Shown: positions 24,371-35,911, counted from the first letter of the stretch. The stretch is DNA of 64,000 nt from Glandiceps talaboti (GCF_964340395.1 NC_135553.1:20510449-20574448), one strand, 5' to 3'. The notes: generated by a model from the letters alone, not told the origin. A program made the numbers and translations.

Positions 24371-24674
24371 CACAGTCTAGTCAAGACCCTGATGAAAGGT
24401 GTTAATTATGGTTCACCCCCATGGTGAGCAAAGCTCAAACAGAGCATGTTACTAGTAATAAAGGGCTGTGGTCACCGCTCATTAAATATTCATTTGGTAC
24501 AGCTGTTTTGACTATGTCCAATGTCCAACCAGGACTCCACTGACAATCCTTTAAACTATATGACATGGGGACCCATCAACATAATTATGTTTATATGAGC
24601 ACAGCAGGAGGGAGCACAAGAATATGTGATGATTGAAGGCATTTGACTAGACTGTGGTTAACCACAGTCTGGTC
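24371..24674. mobile_element. Possible short inverted-repeat element with a 30-bp palindrome at its right edge
   Basis: CACAGTCTAGTCA at 24371-24383 is repeated as its exact complement TGACTAGACTGTG at 24644-24656. The latter is the left half of a 30-base palindrome (24645-24674, one mismatch) centred on GGTTAACC. The spacing would suit a small MITE of about 285 bp, but only this one copy is visible. Confidence 0.35.
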
Positions 24675-25055
24675 ATCCAGACTACCACTGTAAAAAACTA
24701 AAGAATGATCTCTTCAACCCCGGGGATTAACATCAATGACCACATATATGTCTTAGTAACATACTGTATTTTTTTTCTGTCATACCAAATATAAACTATT
24801 ACTATTCTTAAAAGGAAGGCTTGTGGTTGAAAGCAAAAGTACAGGAAATGGAAGACGTCATTTAAAAAAGGAAGCATGTTAGACTGTTCAAAATCTCTCT
24901 ATATTTAAATGTTTCCTGCCTAGTAATAAGCACCTATTATCATCATCATCTTTTGAGTTTAATATCATAGTACCAATTATAATCAACAATTCGCAGAATT
25001 TTGTACAACTGACCAACTTGGATTATTAATCTATCACAAGGTTGAGGGATTGCAG

Positions 25056-25321
25056 CTATAGTGAAGTTAGACAATCGATCGACAGTCGTTTGTGCCTTTT
25101 TTGCTACATTTCATCTAAAACAAAGTCGCCTCGCTCAGTAGCACTGAAAACTGATAGGAAACTGTGAGTGCCATAGGTTGTGCCTCCGGCACTCGCTGTT
25201 GCTAATCAGTATGCGGTTATAGTATTGCTCCAGATCGGAGCGAGGCAATGACTTTAGTTTTAGATAAATGTAGCAAAAAAAAAAAAAGGCACGAGCGACT
25301 GTCAACAGTCTATAGTGAAGT
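25056..25321. mobile_element. Foldback element flanked by a 12-bp direct repeat
   Basis: The arms 25081-25137 and about 25243-25303 are complementary: GACAGTCG on the left edge, CGACTGTC on the right, then GTGCC-TTTTTTGCTACATTT and CGCCTCGCTC with their complements. The interior is less AT-rich and contains a smaller inverted pair around GTGCC/GGCAC. CTATAGTGAAGT occurs exactly at 25056-25067 and 25310-25321, consistent with a target-site duplication, although a few bases separate it from the clear arms. Confidence 0.6.
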
Positions 25322-26249
25322 CTTAAGAGGCCTTTTGTTCAATTGTACCACTTCGAATAGCCTCTAAGTGCAGTGAGGTGCACACTTTTGATGTATTCAA
25401 CATCTGTTGAATCTTAACCGTAATCTTTATTTCTTATAGCGAGCATTACATTAAAAATAATCGCAATGCACTGTACAACTGACAGAAAAAACAAAATAAA
25501 CATAAAAGACAACATAAAACAGAAAAAAATTAAAATATAAATTATCAGTCTGGTTTAGGTTAGACCCATTGGAAGAGAACTTAAGTGAGAATAAGGTTTG
25601 AATTAGTCAGCTTAATGATTTTGAGGGTTTTCATTAATGCAATGGCTAGATTGGTCCTTCTGGTCCTAGGTAGATGGGTCTAAGATATATTATAGCATAT
25701 TTGACAAAAGGTGGCTCAAAAAACAGCTAGCTTATCAGTTTTAAATAAGTCAGACTCATTTATTACCAGTTTCAAAGTCAAAATTGACATATCAATAGTA
25801 GAACAATTATAGTATACTATGATTATAAACAAAACAGAATTGAAAATTTTAGAATCCAAAAAAATAGCTTTTCACTAGTCGAGTTTGGCTCCAACACACA
25901 TTACAAATAAATAACCGACTTTAGAAACAAAATGAACTGGACATACAGGTACAGGAAATAAATGATAGAGAGACAGGACTGTGGAAGAGTCGTATTGTTT
26001 GGTAATCACATATCACCGATAAGATGTTCACTTTAATGCGTTCCAATCACGTCTGGCCAGATCAACCATTTATGGAAAGCATGAATACCGGGGTCTACTA
26101 TAAATGATACATATTTCTGGTTCACTCTGGGTTTTGGTAATAATGTGATGATCAGATCCCCGACCCTAAGTTTATTATCTGAGAGTGCAGATGACCAAAT
26201 TACCAAATGTCATGAAACAATTCATGGTTAGGGTTAATTAAATCCACTT
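25322..26249. other. Unique AT-rich DNA, no gene seen
   Basis: Nothing recognised on either strand. Confidence 0.5.
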
Positions 26250-26502
26250 AAAGTGGCCATACATTGCAAAAATAGATTGCAAAAAGCTAAAAAAATTGTG
26301 TAAAAAGGTTTGTTATTATACGTACAATACCAAAACATTTTACATAATTATTTATCAGTCTTTTGCGATTTATTGAGTTACAAACAAATTAAGACTTGGC
26401 ATATGTAATTGTTTTTTCAAGTAGGAAGCCAAGATAAAACTGTTTTATTAATTAAAAATCCAAAATAAATACCTATAAATCTTCATCCGTATGGCCATTT
26501 TA
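26250..26502. mobile_element. Family A MITE with deleted left arm (A3)
   Basis: The terminal AAAGTGGCCAT is joined almost directly to the inner part (ATTGCAAAAATAGATTGCAA), so most of the left arm is lost. Centre ATTATACGTACAATACCAAA, then a normal right arm to CCGTATGGCCATTTTAA. Confidence 0.8.
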
Positions 26503-26848
26503 ATTGATGAAGACCTAGAAGAGTGTCCAGATCTTATTTTAATATGCATCGGGGATTAACAACTTCTCATCTACATAATGGAATTCTGGATGCCTTTATT
26601 TTGAATTTTTAGTTTCGCTTCTCATAGTTTCATGGTTTGTTTTTGTTGTTGTGCACTTTTTTTATGACTTGTTTGTGTTAAGTAAATAACCAAGTGAATT
26701 TTAAGTGCCACTTTTAAAAGATATTTTTATCTACATAAAATGAAAGTTTGAACAACCATATGATATTGCCAGTTCCCTAGTGGATTCATACCCGACTGTT
26801 ATTGCAGTAAGACGGTTGTTGTGGCGGCTTTAATATGAAAGCATCTTC

Positions 26849-27228
26849 CTAGGCCTAAACAAATTGTCTGGTTCCAGTTACCCGACCCCTACCAACCTAG
26901 TTTTACACTGCCAACCCTAAATATGTTTTTATGTATTCAAGAAAATATAAAATAACATCTCAAAAGTTGTGAAGTTTTTGCGAGAAATAGTGGATGTGCA
27001 TGGAAACTGACATCAACTTTAATAAAAAGACTTAATACAAAACTGTTCTTCCAATCTGTAATGGTTGTACATCTGATGAGAAGAAACCAATAATACAGAG
27101 ACCATGTGGAAAACAACGGAAAACATAACTATACCTGAACTAGCACTTAAATTGAAAAAAAAATGTCTACCTACCCCACCTATTCTAAAATTGAGCATAA
27201 TCAGAAACATACATTTTTTTTTAGGCGT
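26849..27228 (-). mobile_element. Family B MITE, near full length
   Basis: Starts TAGGCCTAAACAAATTGTCT with GGTTCCAGTTACCCGACC and ends AATCAGAAACATACATTTTT with TTTTAGGCG. Interior CAATCTGTAATGGTTGTACA matches the others. The 97- and 77-codon frames here are by-products of the element. Confidence 0.8.
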
Positions 27229-28018
27229 TAGAACATACAATTTGAAAACAGATACTCTGCAACAAATAAGTACAGGAACAGCTGTAAGCATGCAACCGTA
27301 TACAGGTTTCATATTAAAGTATAAACTTCACTCGTAATGACACAATAAAATATTGACAACCATGTGTTAAAACTTGGAGATCCCCTGGACTCATCACGCA
27401 AACAGTTCAAATGTGAAAATTTATACTTAAGAATACAATAATTTCAAGCTAGTATATTTTATTTGTATTCTTTAGAAAAACATTCAATACTATACAAGCT
27501 GATCAAGTTCCATTATTTACCATTGTATAGTTAGTGTGAATATAACATTAATTTGTTGTTTACCACTTCACTGTGCTGTGAATTGTCATCTAGGGACTCA
27601 GAGGTCAGAGGTCGATTCATATCCTATTGCAGGGAGGAAGTGTGTGTGGGGGGGGGGGGGGGGGGGCTTTACAGTGTCAGGGCCAAAATGTTGCCCAGAG
27701 TGTTTCTGTATGTTGTTTATGACTGTAGAAGTTTTTACATTAAAACATGTCATTTTAAATATATTATTATTATTTTAAATATATATATATATATCTCACT
27801 GGAGAGAACAGTGCTCGATGAAATATTTGTAGCAGAGCATTATAGACTTCATTCAAAAGAATAAGGATGTGCTACTCAGCGATCACCAGATGACTGATGA
27901 AATTGGGATTGTCAAGGTCGATATATACACTTAAATGTTTGTGTATATATTGCGTAACAAGATGATCAGACTAAACTATTCCTTACTGAGGATAATTACT
28001 TCAATAGTTGGCAAGGGA

Positions 28019-28019
<1 letters not shown>
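27229..28019. other. Unique DNA with a G run and a short AT run
   Basis: No gene recognised. G run at about 27648-27667 and a short (AT)n at about 27778-27794. Open frames crossing the G run are poly-Gly artefacts. Confidence 0.5.
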
Positions 28020-28473
<454 letters not shown>

Positions 28474-28531
28474 CAGTATATGTAAGATGTCTATGCTGGA
28501 ATAAATATATATATCTACTTCGTTCGAATAC

Positions 28532-28585
28532 TCCCAAAACAGGATGTCTTGGTCTCAACTGTGACCAAGACATCCTGTTTTGGGA
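28532..28585. repeat. Perfect 23-bp hairpin with 8-base loop
   Basis: The arm TCCCAAAACAGGATGTC with TTGGTC (28532-28554) is the exact reverse complement of 28563-28585. The loop 28555-28562 reads TCAACTGT. It lies 63 bases past the giant microsatellite. A perfect stem of this size could be a recent foldback, a remnant of a palindromic element, or a transcribed small hairpin. There is no evidence of transcription. Confidence 0.85.
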
Positions 28586-28589
28586 TTTA

Positions 28590-30290
28590 CATTTAGTTCA
28601 GAAGGTAGATAGATTGGAATCCCTTCAGTAGGACTCAGGCAACGTATATACTGTGATAGTGTTGCTTTGAAAATAAGCCCAATGTAGGTTATAGGATGAT
28701 ATCCTTATCTGACAGTTGTACAGCTGATTTGTCATTTCATTAACATAAACTCTGACATTTTAATTTTTATAAGTTTCGCTACATAGGGTATACATTTATA
28801 ATTGACATACAATCATGTACATTGTATACATGTACAATGAGAAGTAAAAAGAAGAGTTATTTTGGTTTTCACACATGTTCTTCTGTGTTAAATAAAACAC
28901 AGAATGGTGTTAATTTCTTCTACATTAATTAAACCATGCTTGCATGCATGCATGCATGCATACACACACGAAGGGGAGGAGTCCTTAGGGATGGTCTGTC
29001 AGTCCCCAGAATCTTATATTTGGGGTTAAATCGAATGTCTGCAGCCAGAATTAATATAGCACTGGTTCACAAAGTTTAGCAAAAATTTCAAAATTGGCAA
29101 CTTGGAAACTAAGGTTGTCCAAAAGATGGGGTCAAAAGTTGCATGTGCATTCAAAGATGGGGGTCAAACATCTTTATATGCTTAAAAAATCTTGTCAAAA
29201 AGTTGGTATTAGTTGAAGAAGTCCAAACCACAGTCAGTACATAATTTATAGAAGCATTATCGTATATTTTATTTGACACAAAACTATTATGCATTTATGT
29301 ACAAAATACACAATGTTAGAAGAAAATATATGACCTAAAATATACACACAGACCAAAACTATAAAATAATGTAGTAAGGGAAGCAAAAATCAACATAAAC
29401 ACAAAAAGTTTAGTGTTTGTTATTTGTATTACTGTCTGAGTACACCCCTCCCCCCACTCCATCCCACTGTGCATTAAAGTGTTATAAAACTTGAATGCAT
29501 AGAATTCATTCTTGATTGTGGTTTTAATAATGGAATTATATACACTGGTACTTAAAATACCAAGCTAACTCAGGTAGAATTTAGCATCCTTTATGGTAGC
29601 ATTACCAAAAATGTCACTTTGTTATTTAATATAAAGCTTATTGAGGAAGGGCAGCTATAGGGTGGGGTGTTGCCTCAGTGATGTAACGTTTTGCTAATCT
29701 CCAATGAACAGGCAACAATTCAACAACTGTGTGTTAATAGCTATATAGCTACCACAACTTAACAAGGTGAGGATCAATTTACGGCACTGATTGATGGTCA
29801 TTATTTATCCATTTTCAGCTCAGATGTCACTTTGATGTATTTCAACTGCCATAAGTATGGGATGGGATAATGGCTGCATATATATCTCCCCTCTTGGTAC
29901 ATACTAGGCAACTCTGTGATGTTAAAATGTCAGGACAATGGTTGTATTATAGTTGTTATGGTTTCTGCATAGAAGCCGATGTCTAGACCAGCCCACTTGT
30001 TCTTTCTACTTGAATAAACACTTACATTGGTCATAACAAAAACCACAAAAATTTGTGCCAAGTACGATTCAACTTGTAAGCACTAATAAGTCAAAATATA
30101 GCCACAACGGAAGTACAATATACAATGTATACTGATCGAAGCAGTTTGTTTTTCCAGTAAACTTTAATCTTCCATGTTCAAAACATATATATCTGTGTAC
30201 TAGCTGTGTCTGCGTCTGTGTGTGTGGGACGTGCCTGTGCCTGTGTGCATGCAGTGCAAAATATACCAGATGTATAAGTGTTTTTTAATA
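28590..30290. other. Unique AT-rich DNA, no gene seen
   Basis: A short (TGCA)n run lies at 28940-28964. No gene or family member recognised in the remainder. Confidence 0.5.
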
Positions 30291-30294
30291 GCCC

Positions 30295-30900
30295 CAATGG
30301 GCAGTCGTGCCCATGCATTGCATTCATCCTCATATCTCAAGCATGTACCAACTAATTTCAACCAAACCTGGCACAAAGGTAACATTACTATGTGAGACAT
30401 GGGTGCACATTCTATTATTTTGTGACTGAATCAAAAATAGCTGAATGACAACCATATTTGATGTAAAATTTCACAATTTGCATAACTTTGGAGATGTAAT
30501 GTATAGCATCCCCATTCAAGTGCCCTATATACCACACATTATCAAATATGAGCTTTCACTTAAGACTTTAACATTTGACCTTGAAAGTCTTCTTCAAGGT
30601 CAAATACTCAAAATTTGGTTTCAAGCTATGATGATATTCTAAGCATGATTTGGATTTACAATGAAGCATTATGCACATCATGACCTTGGCCTGTTTGTTC
30701 TAAAGGCTGTGAGCAAAATGACAGCCATTTTGAATTGTGATTTTAAAAAAAATACATTTTGCCTGTTATTTCCAAAATGTTGATGGACACTGTGCATTCA
30801 AGTGTCTACCCCCACATCAGTGGTAAGCTTTCTAATGAGACATTGACTTTTGACCTTGACAAACATTTTCAAGGTGAAATGATGAACAATTTTCTTTCTA
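30295..30900 (-). repeat. Possible dispersed repeat remnant
   Basis: The stretch about 30330-30375 (ATATCTCAAGCATGTACC, then CAACCAAACCTGGCACAAAG) resembles about 42977-43025 (TATCTCAGGTATGCATGG, then TTCAATCTTGGCACAAAGG). Later on TGACCTTGA blocks with TCAAGGT partners recur (about 30577-30605 and 30848-30875), suggesting internal duplication. Coding is not supported. Confidence 0.4.
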
Positions 30901-31028
30901 CACTAACTCATGCAGTAGCTTTCCCACTCTGTGCTCAATTACAATTATTACCCCTAGCATGGATCTATAGTGGGGCACAACTGCCATTTATATTTTCTCA
31001 ACTCCCTTGGGAGCACATACAATCCATT

Positions 31029-31230
31029 GTAGCCATTGTTCGCACAATAACAAAGATTTTACACATTTATTAATCTTTTGCAATTTATTGAGTTACAAAC
31101 AAGGACTTGGCATATGTGTTGTTTCACATTGATTTTTCCAGTAGGAATTAAAGCCATGATAAAATTGTTTAATTTATAAATTAAAAAATCCAAAATAAAT
31201 ACCCAATCCTCATCCATATAGCCACTTTAA
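31029..31230. mobile_element. Family A MITE, right half only (A4)
   Basis: It begins near the family centre (GCACAATAACAAAGATTTTA) and continues through TGCAATTTATTGAGTTACAA, CATTGATTTTTCCAGTAGGA and CAAAATAAATACCCAATCC to CATCCATATAGCCACTTTAA. The left arm is absent, so it no longer folds. Confidence 0.85.
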
Positions 31231-31404
31231 CCAGCAGTTAGTGTTTCTCAGACCTGTGAAATAAAACCAAAAAAAAAATTCAACAAATTATCCTTATATC
31301 TTGAATTATGAAAATCAATCTTTTAATAAAAAACGTAGTTATAAATTTTTTGTAAATTTTCTTTTCGGCATTTTGACTCATATTTCAAACACAGCAGAAT
31401 TATC

Positions 31405-31458
31405 AGTGACATAGACATACGTTGTCATGACATAGACGTGCGTTGTCATGACGTAGAA
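31405..31458. repeat. Short tandem repeat, unit about 21 bp, 2.5 copies
   Basis: GACATAGACATACGTTGTCAT is followed directly by GACATAGACGTGCGTTGTCAT and a partial GACGTAGAACG. Confidence 0.75.
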
Positions 31459-31639
31459 CGACCAGCGTGTATATATTCCATATTTTTTACTTATGCATGG
31501 TGTACTAAATTTCATTCAAAGGGTCTGACACAATAAAGTAAAAACGTCTGGTATATAAAACCAATATGTTTTGCACAAACAAATAGTGTACATATCATAC
31601 AATGAAACAGATTGCATCACAGACAAGTGAAGTCATTGT

Positions 31640-31875
31640 CTGTGATTGTATACTGCTGGTTTGATATGCGAATATGTTAAAATTCTCACACAGTATTGCA
31701 ACTTGTCTCCAAGCCTCCAGCCTCAGCTTTCATTCAAAACAAAACTGAAGACTTATTTGTTCACCAAAGCCTATGGTGTGCTTAATATCCATTCAACATT
31801 CAACTATGGAACAGATCATTGCTATGGAAATTGGTGCTATAGAAATTTGATTGATTGATTGATTGATTGATTGAT

Positions 31876-31933
<58 letters not shown>
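31640..31933 (+). mobile_element. 3' end of a 5'-truncated non-LTR retrotransposon with (TTGA)n tail
   Basis: The frame around 31700-31765 reads LSPSLQPQLSFKTKLKTYLFTKAYG, the kind of sequence found at the extreme C-terminus of reverse transcriptase ORF2 in CR1/L2-type elements (S-L--FK-KLKTYLF). It is followed by GGTGCTATAGAAATTTGATT and about 21 TTGA units (31847-31933, one variant). A short coding tail, a GCTATA-AAAT end and a tetranucleotide tail fit a CR1/L2-like 3' terminus. The rest of ORF2 is absent, so the copy is dead. Confidence 0.65.
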
Positions 31934-31934
<1 letters not shown>

Positions 31935-32514
31935 ATATGGTACTAATGACCCTGTTCATTGTCTCACACAGTTTAATGTACTTCATAGCTTTAGCATATT
32001 ATAGGACTTGTGAATCGACTGTGTTGTATAAAAACTTGGCTATCAAACAATTTATCAGTATGGAGCTGGCATCGATCTGAAGTGACGTACACGTATGGTC
32101 CTTGCTAGGGAACTTCTGTTAATCATAATGTTGATTTGTTTGTATTGCTATACAGTGGCAATAACAAAACAATAAAATAGTCATCAATGAATTTAGCTAA
32201 AGTTGCCAAGCAAGACCTCAGTACCCCGGACGGAGGTGGCACCAGTGGCCAGCTCTCAGGTAGGGGTGTGTAGCCTGAATCGGATTGCTGGAAACCCCAA
32301 GCCCCATTTTAGACCCACTTTGACCAAAAATCCATACCCCATTTTAGACCATTACAGGTTTCTAAAGGATAAAAGTTTGACATTTTCCTTAGGAGGCAAC
32401 ATTTTGGGGCAATTGCATAAAATCTCTCTGATTACAAGTTCAATTAAATTTCACTTTACGAGTAGATGGCAAAGTTTGATCAAAATTGATCATTGTGTTA
32501 AAAAGTATACAGTA

Positions 32515-32517
<3 letters not shown>

Positions 32518-32588
<71 letters not shown>
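32518..32588. repeat. (GT)n microsatellite
   Basis: About 35 uninterrupted GT units. The 178-codon plus-strand and 75-codon minus-strand frames crossing it are carried by the repeat (poly Cys-Val, poly His-Thr) and are not credible genes. Confidence 0.95.
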
Positions 32589-32589
<1 letters not shown>

Positions 32590-32591
<2 letters not shown>

Positions 32592-33400
32592 GTATGAGGG
32601 GTGGGGGTGGTGTGGGTGCATGTGTCTGATTTGTATGTGTTTCAATTTCTGCAATGTACTATTTATTGCAAAAGTTGATTTTGAATGCACAAAACATATC
32701 ATCGCATGTATACTCAATGTCCTACAACAGTCTTACTAAAGTCATACATGTTAACAATTTATAGCACTATAATTTGGCTAAAATTCTTGAATAATTCTAT
32801 ATATATATTTCAATCAGTAATATTCTTGCACCTCACAGCTATTATCATTGGAGGAAATATTTACCACACTCCTACGTGAACAAACGTCAGGAATTAGCAT
32901 GAATGGCAGTTCATATCCACAGTTTGTTTTATCTGTTTCTAGAAATATGTACTAACAACTCTGTGTTTTATACAGCAGTGATATTAATATTCTAGTTCTA
33001 ATCAGTTCACACAACTTTCTAACTTCTAAGCACCTTTCTTATACTGCTTTCTGTTTGCTGTGTATATTAGTGGTAATTATATGCTGTATACGTATATACT
33101 ACACTTTCACTACAGTGCATAACTTTATTGTACTCACTGTTTGCCCTTTGCAAACACGACGACGGCAGCGACAAAGTGAAACTAGAATTGTGTATTGGAA
33201 TAATTAATATTAAACGCTCTTATGTGTAACTACAGTTATTGATATGAAAATAATACAGATGTTGGAACGAAATGCACCTGTTAAAATTTGTGAGGGGACC
33301 GAATCATATTTTTCAGATGTTAAACAGCATTGAGATATTAGGTAGAGCAATGAAGGGAAACTATGCCATAATGATACACAGTGTTGCTATTCTTGTTTTG
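32590..33400. other. Unique AT-rich DNA, no gene seen
   Basis: Nothing recognised. The 5' boundary of the retroelement that follows cannot be fixed and could reach into this stretch. Confidence 0.45.
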
Positions 33401-33402
33401 CA

Positions 33403-33626
33403 GGCTATTACAAGGCAATGTGTTAAACTATGAGTACAATACACGACAAAAAGAACAAAATAATTTATGCGTACCTACTGTGAAAACATTCTATGGTAAA
33501 CAGTCAATGACATACACAGGTGCAGTTACATGGAATTCAATACAACACAGCACAAGAAATGAACCACGAAGGCAGCGATTCAAGTCATCACTATGTAAAG
33601 ATTTACTAAAAGAGTATGTAATATAA
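33403..33626 (+). pseudogene. Reverse transcriptase ORF2 C-terminal fragment
   Basis: The frame reads LLQGNVLNYEYNTRQKEQ, then NNLCVPTVKTFYGKQSMT, YTGAVTWNSI, RRQRFKSSLCKDLL. This order (YNTR, then N-L-VP, then YG--S--Y-GA--WNS, then FK--L---L) is the conserved tail downstream of the reverse transcriptase domain in CR1/Jockey-group elements. Only about 70 residues remain; the catalytic YADD-type core and the endonuclease are gone. The frame runs intact to its stop (TAA at 33624), so truncation rather than frameshift killed it. Family similarity is from memory of the motif pattern. Confidence 0.75.
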
Positions 33627-33931
33627 CATTGTACAGTTCTAATGTAATATATGACTTCTTTTCATTATGGCACTCATATACTAGTATATAGGGGGGGGGG
33701 GATGAGGGGAGGGGGTTAAGGGTAGAGCTACTTTTTGTATATTTATTTGCACTCTAAACTTGTACCATTATTTACTTTGGCCAGGGGTCAGACACGATTA
33801 GCATAGCTATTTTCTGACTCCTGTTATCCGATCTAGTTTGCTTTTCCTGTATTTACGTTTGTATTGTACTTATTTTTGATCGGGTAATAAAATATATATC
33901 ATATCATATCATATCATATCATATCATATCA
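33403..33931 (+). mobile_element. 3' end of a 5'-truncated non-LTR retrotransposon with (ATATC)n tail
   Basis: It contains a reverse transcriptase C-terminal fragment (33403-33626), a roughly 265-base 3' untranslated stretch with a short G run (about 33691-33700), and a terminal run of ATATC pentamers (33893-33930) after GGGTAATAAAAT. Truncation at the 5' side with a short 3' repeat is the normal result of target-primed reverse transcription. Confidence 0.7.
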
Positions 33932-34147
33932 AATTATTTTGATATCTAACAGCTGTAGTAGAGACACTTATAACTGCATTCAGATTTTTTTGAAAACTAG
34001 GTGTTTTCACTTTTACTATGATTAGTTTTTATCATTATAGTACATTCAACCCAGGTTTGTAGGTAGGCCACTGTAGGGTAGAACAGTAATCCTTATGCTA
34101 AAGTGAAAGTAAAAAAAACCCAAACAACGTCACGCATGATAAACAAA

Positions 34148-34712
34148 CGGCCAAATAAAAAAAATGTGTTTCCGATGACCCAAACGACCCTAGTTTTAAG
34201 CTTCCAATCCTAAACATTTTTTTAAACATTTAAAACAAAAAGATAAGAAATTCTTTGTCTTCTTGACCTTCATGTATGTCTTTTTTTCTTTCCCCAGTCA
34301 TGTCTGTACAATATTTCATCAAACTATCACAGAATGGGTATTCTGACCGACATTTTGTTTCTTTTTGGGTCGAAGCAATGTTTTTCAAAAATTAAAAACA
34401 ATAAAAAAAGATAAAATAAAATGGAGAATATATTGTTCATGGTTCCAAGAATCAATAGAATAGTACAATATAGTTACTTTGGAATGGTAAACTGGAAACG
34501 AATGTGATGTTTTGATTCATCTACTATGAATTTTGATTACGCAATGATTTAATGTTCGTTTCTCTTGAAACATCGCATTCGTTTCAAATTTACCGTTCCA
34601 AAGTAACTATATATTGTACTGTCATAAAATACAATAAAATAAATTCCCGACCTACCTAACCTAATATCTGAGGCCATGTTATCGGAAACACACAATTATT
34701 TTTTGTTTGCCC
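34148..34712 (-). mobile_element. Family C MITE, full copy split by an insertion (C2)
   Basis: Ends: AAATGTGTTTCCGATGAC and GTTATCGGAAACACACAATT. Apart from the insertion it is collinear with C1 in reverse (CTTCTTGACCTTCATG, GCATTTTGTTT-like block, AAGATAAAATAAAATGG, then TTCCCGACCTACCTAACC). C1 runs directly from AAATGG into AATCCCGACC, so 34421-34633 is foreign. Confidence 0.8.
34421..34633. mobile_element. Foldback insertion inside family C, related to the Penelope-like fragment at 41556
   Basis: Arms of about 50 bases (ATAGTTACTTTGGAATGG then AAACTGGAAACGAATG, and the complement ending near 34613) flank a middle with TTGATTACGCAATGATTTAA. The same text, one arm only, occurs at 41556-41645 next to a Penelope-like coding fragment and, more diverged, at 35265-35375. 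The flanking ATAAAATAAA at 34411-34420 and about 34634-34643 may be a target-site duplication, though it is low in complexity. Confidence 0.65.
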
Positions 34713-35264
34713 TTAGGGTAAGTTGTATAACAGAATTTGATGGATGACTTTGTAGAAATTAATCTCAGTCTGTAACATTTAGAAGATGTGTCTGTGTTTT
34801 TTGCTAAGACGCTAATTAACAGAAAGGGGTAAAAGTGGCACAGAGTTTCCCCCCATATAATCTATTGTAATGGGAAGCCTGGTAAAATGACTTAGGAACC
34901 CCAGTAATTTCCGGGTGAACTCTGACTTGCACTAATTGCTGAGTCAGCAGGTGCAAGGCAACTCCGAAAATGAGACAAAATTTCAGTGTCAGATTGATTT
35001 ATCTCTTGATGTGACAGGTATGTTAAAGTTGTCCATGACGGAATATGGATAATTATGTTCCCTACACATAATGTGGAATACGATGGAACAAAAAATTACT
35101 CAAAAATTGACAATTCGAAAATTTGCAACAAGCAAACTTTATTCTCTATATAAATCTTTGTAATTTTCATATCAAACTGCATGTCATTTTTTTTTATAAA
35201 TAATTTTTTTTTTTAAAAGTTCGACATTTAGTAATTATGATGATTTTTGCTCATTTGTAAGACG

Positions 35265-35375
35265 GTAAAAAATAGTTTGGAACAGTAAATTAGGAACGAA
35301 TGCAACGTTTCAATCCATCTAGTGATTTAATTATTCAGCGCTGTCTCTCTGCAAACTGAACAATATATTCTCCAT
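35265..35375 (-). mobile_element. Diverged terminal fragment of the same Penelope-like group
   Basis: GTTTGGAACAGTAAATTAGG, ACGAATGCAACGTTTCAATC, AGTGATTTAAT and CTGTCTCTCTGC follow the same order as 41570-41660. It ends TGAACAATATATTCTCCAT (35357-35375), which is the exact complement of 34421-34439, linking it to the foldback insertion about 930 bases upstream. Confidence 0.55.
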
Positions 35376-35523
35376 TGATCATATGTAGTTTAATTATGAC
35401 CTTTGCTGGTTGCAGTTGACTTTATTCTCTCAAAACACACTCTGCTATTCATCAAAATGGTTCTGTATATTTTAATTCAAACCTTACGATTTCATGTAGC
35501 ATTGATGACTCAACCCAGGCTTA

Positions 35524-35909
35524 CAACTGTCAACATCAGACCATGGACAATTACAACGAAAGTTGTTACAAACAGGGAAAGTAAACAAATGTATTGGATT
35601 TATAACACTTAGCTCAGCATGTTGGAACAGCAGAGACTAATGTCTTTAATGCACACCATGGTTTGATAAGAACAGTTTTATGGCCTCTTTATGTCTACAT
35701 GAAATGCCAGGGTAACTGGACATTTGTACAGTGAATAATAACTATTAACGTAAAGTGGCCATAAAACTATTCTTATCAAATGATGGGATTTAATACAAGT
35801 CTCTGTACTTCCAACATGCTGTGCCAAGTGTTATATTAATCCAATTCAGTTGTTTACTTTCCCTGTTTGTAACAGGTTCCGTCTGTCCATGGTCTGATGT
35901 CAGCAGTTG
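35524..35909. mobile_element. Family F palindromic MITE, full copy (F1), TA target site
   Basis: The arms (about 175 bases each) are reverse complements. Left: CAACTGTCAACATCAGACCA, TTACAAACAGGGAAAGTAAA, CAGCATGTTGGAACAGCAGA, TTTGATAAGAACAGTTTTAT. Right: the complements ending TGATGTCAGCAGTTG. A loop of about 50 bases lies near 35705-35755. TA precedes the first base and follows the last, fitting a TA target-site duplication as in Tc1/mariner-type elements. The 69-codon frame at 35403-35612 is a by-product. Confidence 0.85.
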
Positions 35910-35911
35910 TA

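Noticed and set aside
32203-32739. 178-codon plus-strand frame
   Set aside because: About a third is poly Cys-Val from the GT run. The first 60 residues have no recognisable domain, and the frame depends on the microsatellite length.
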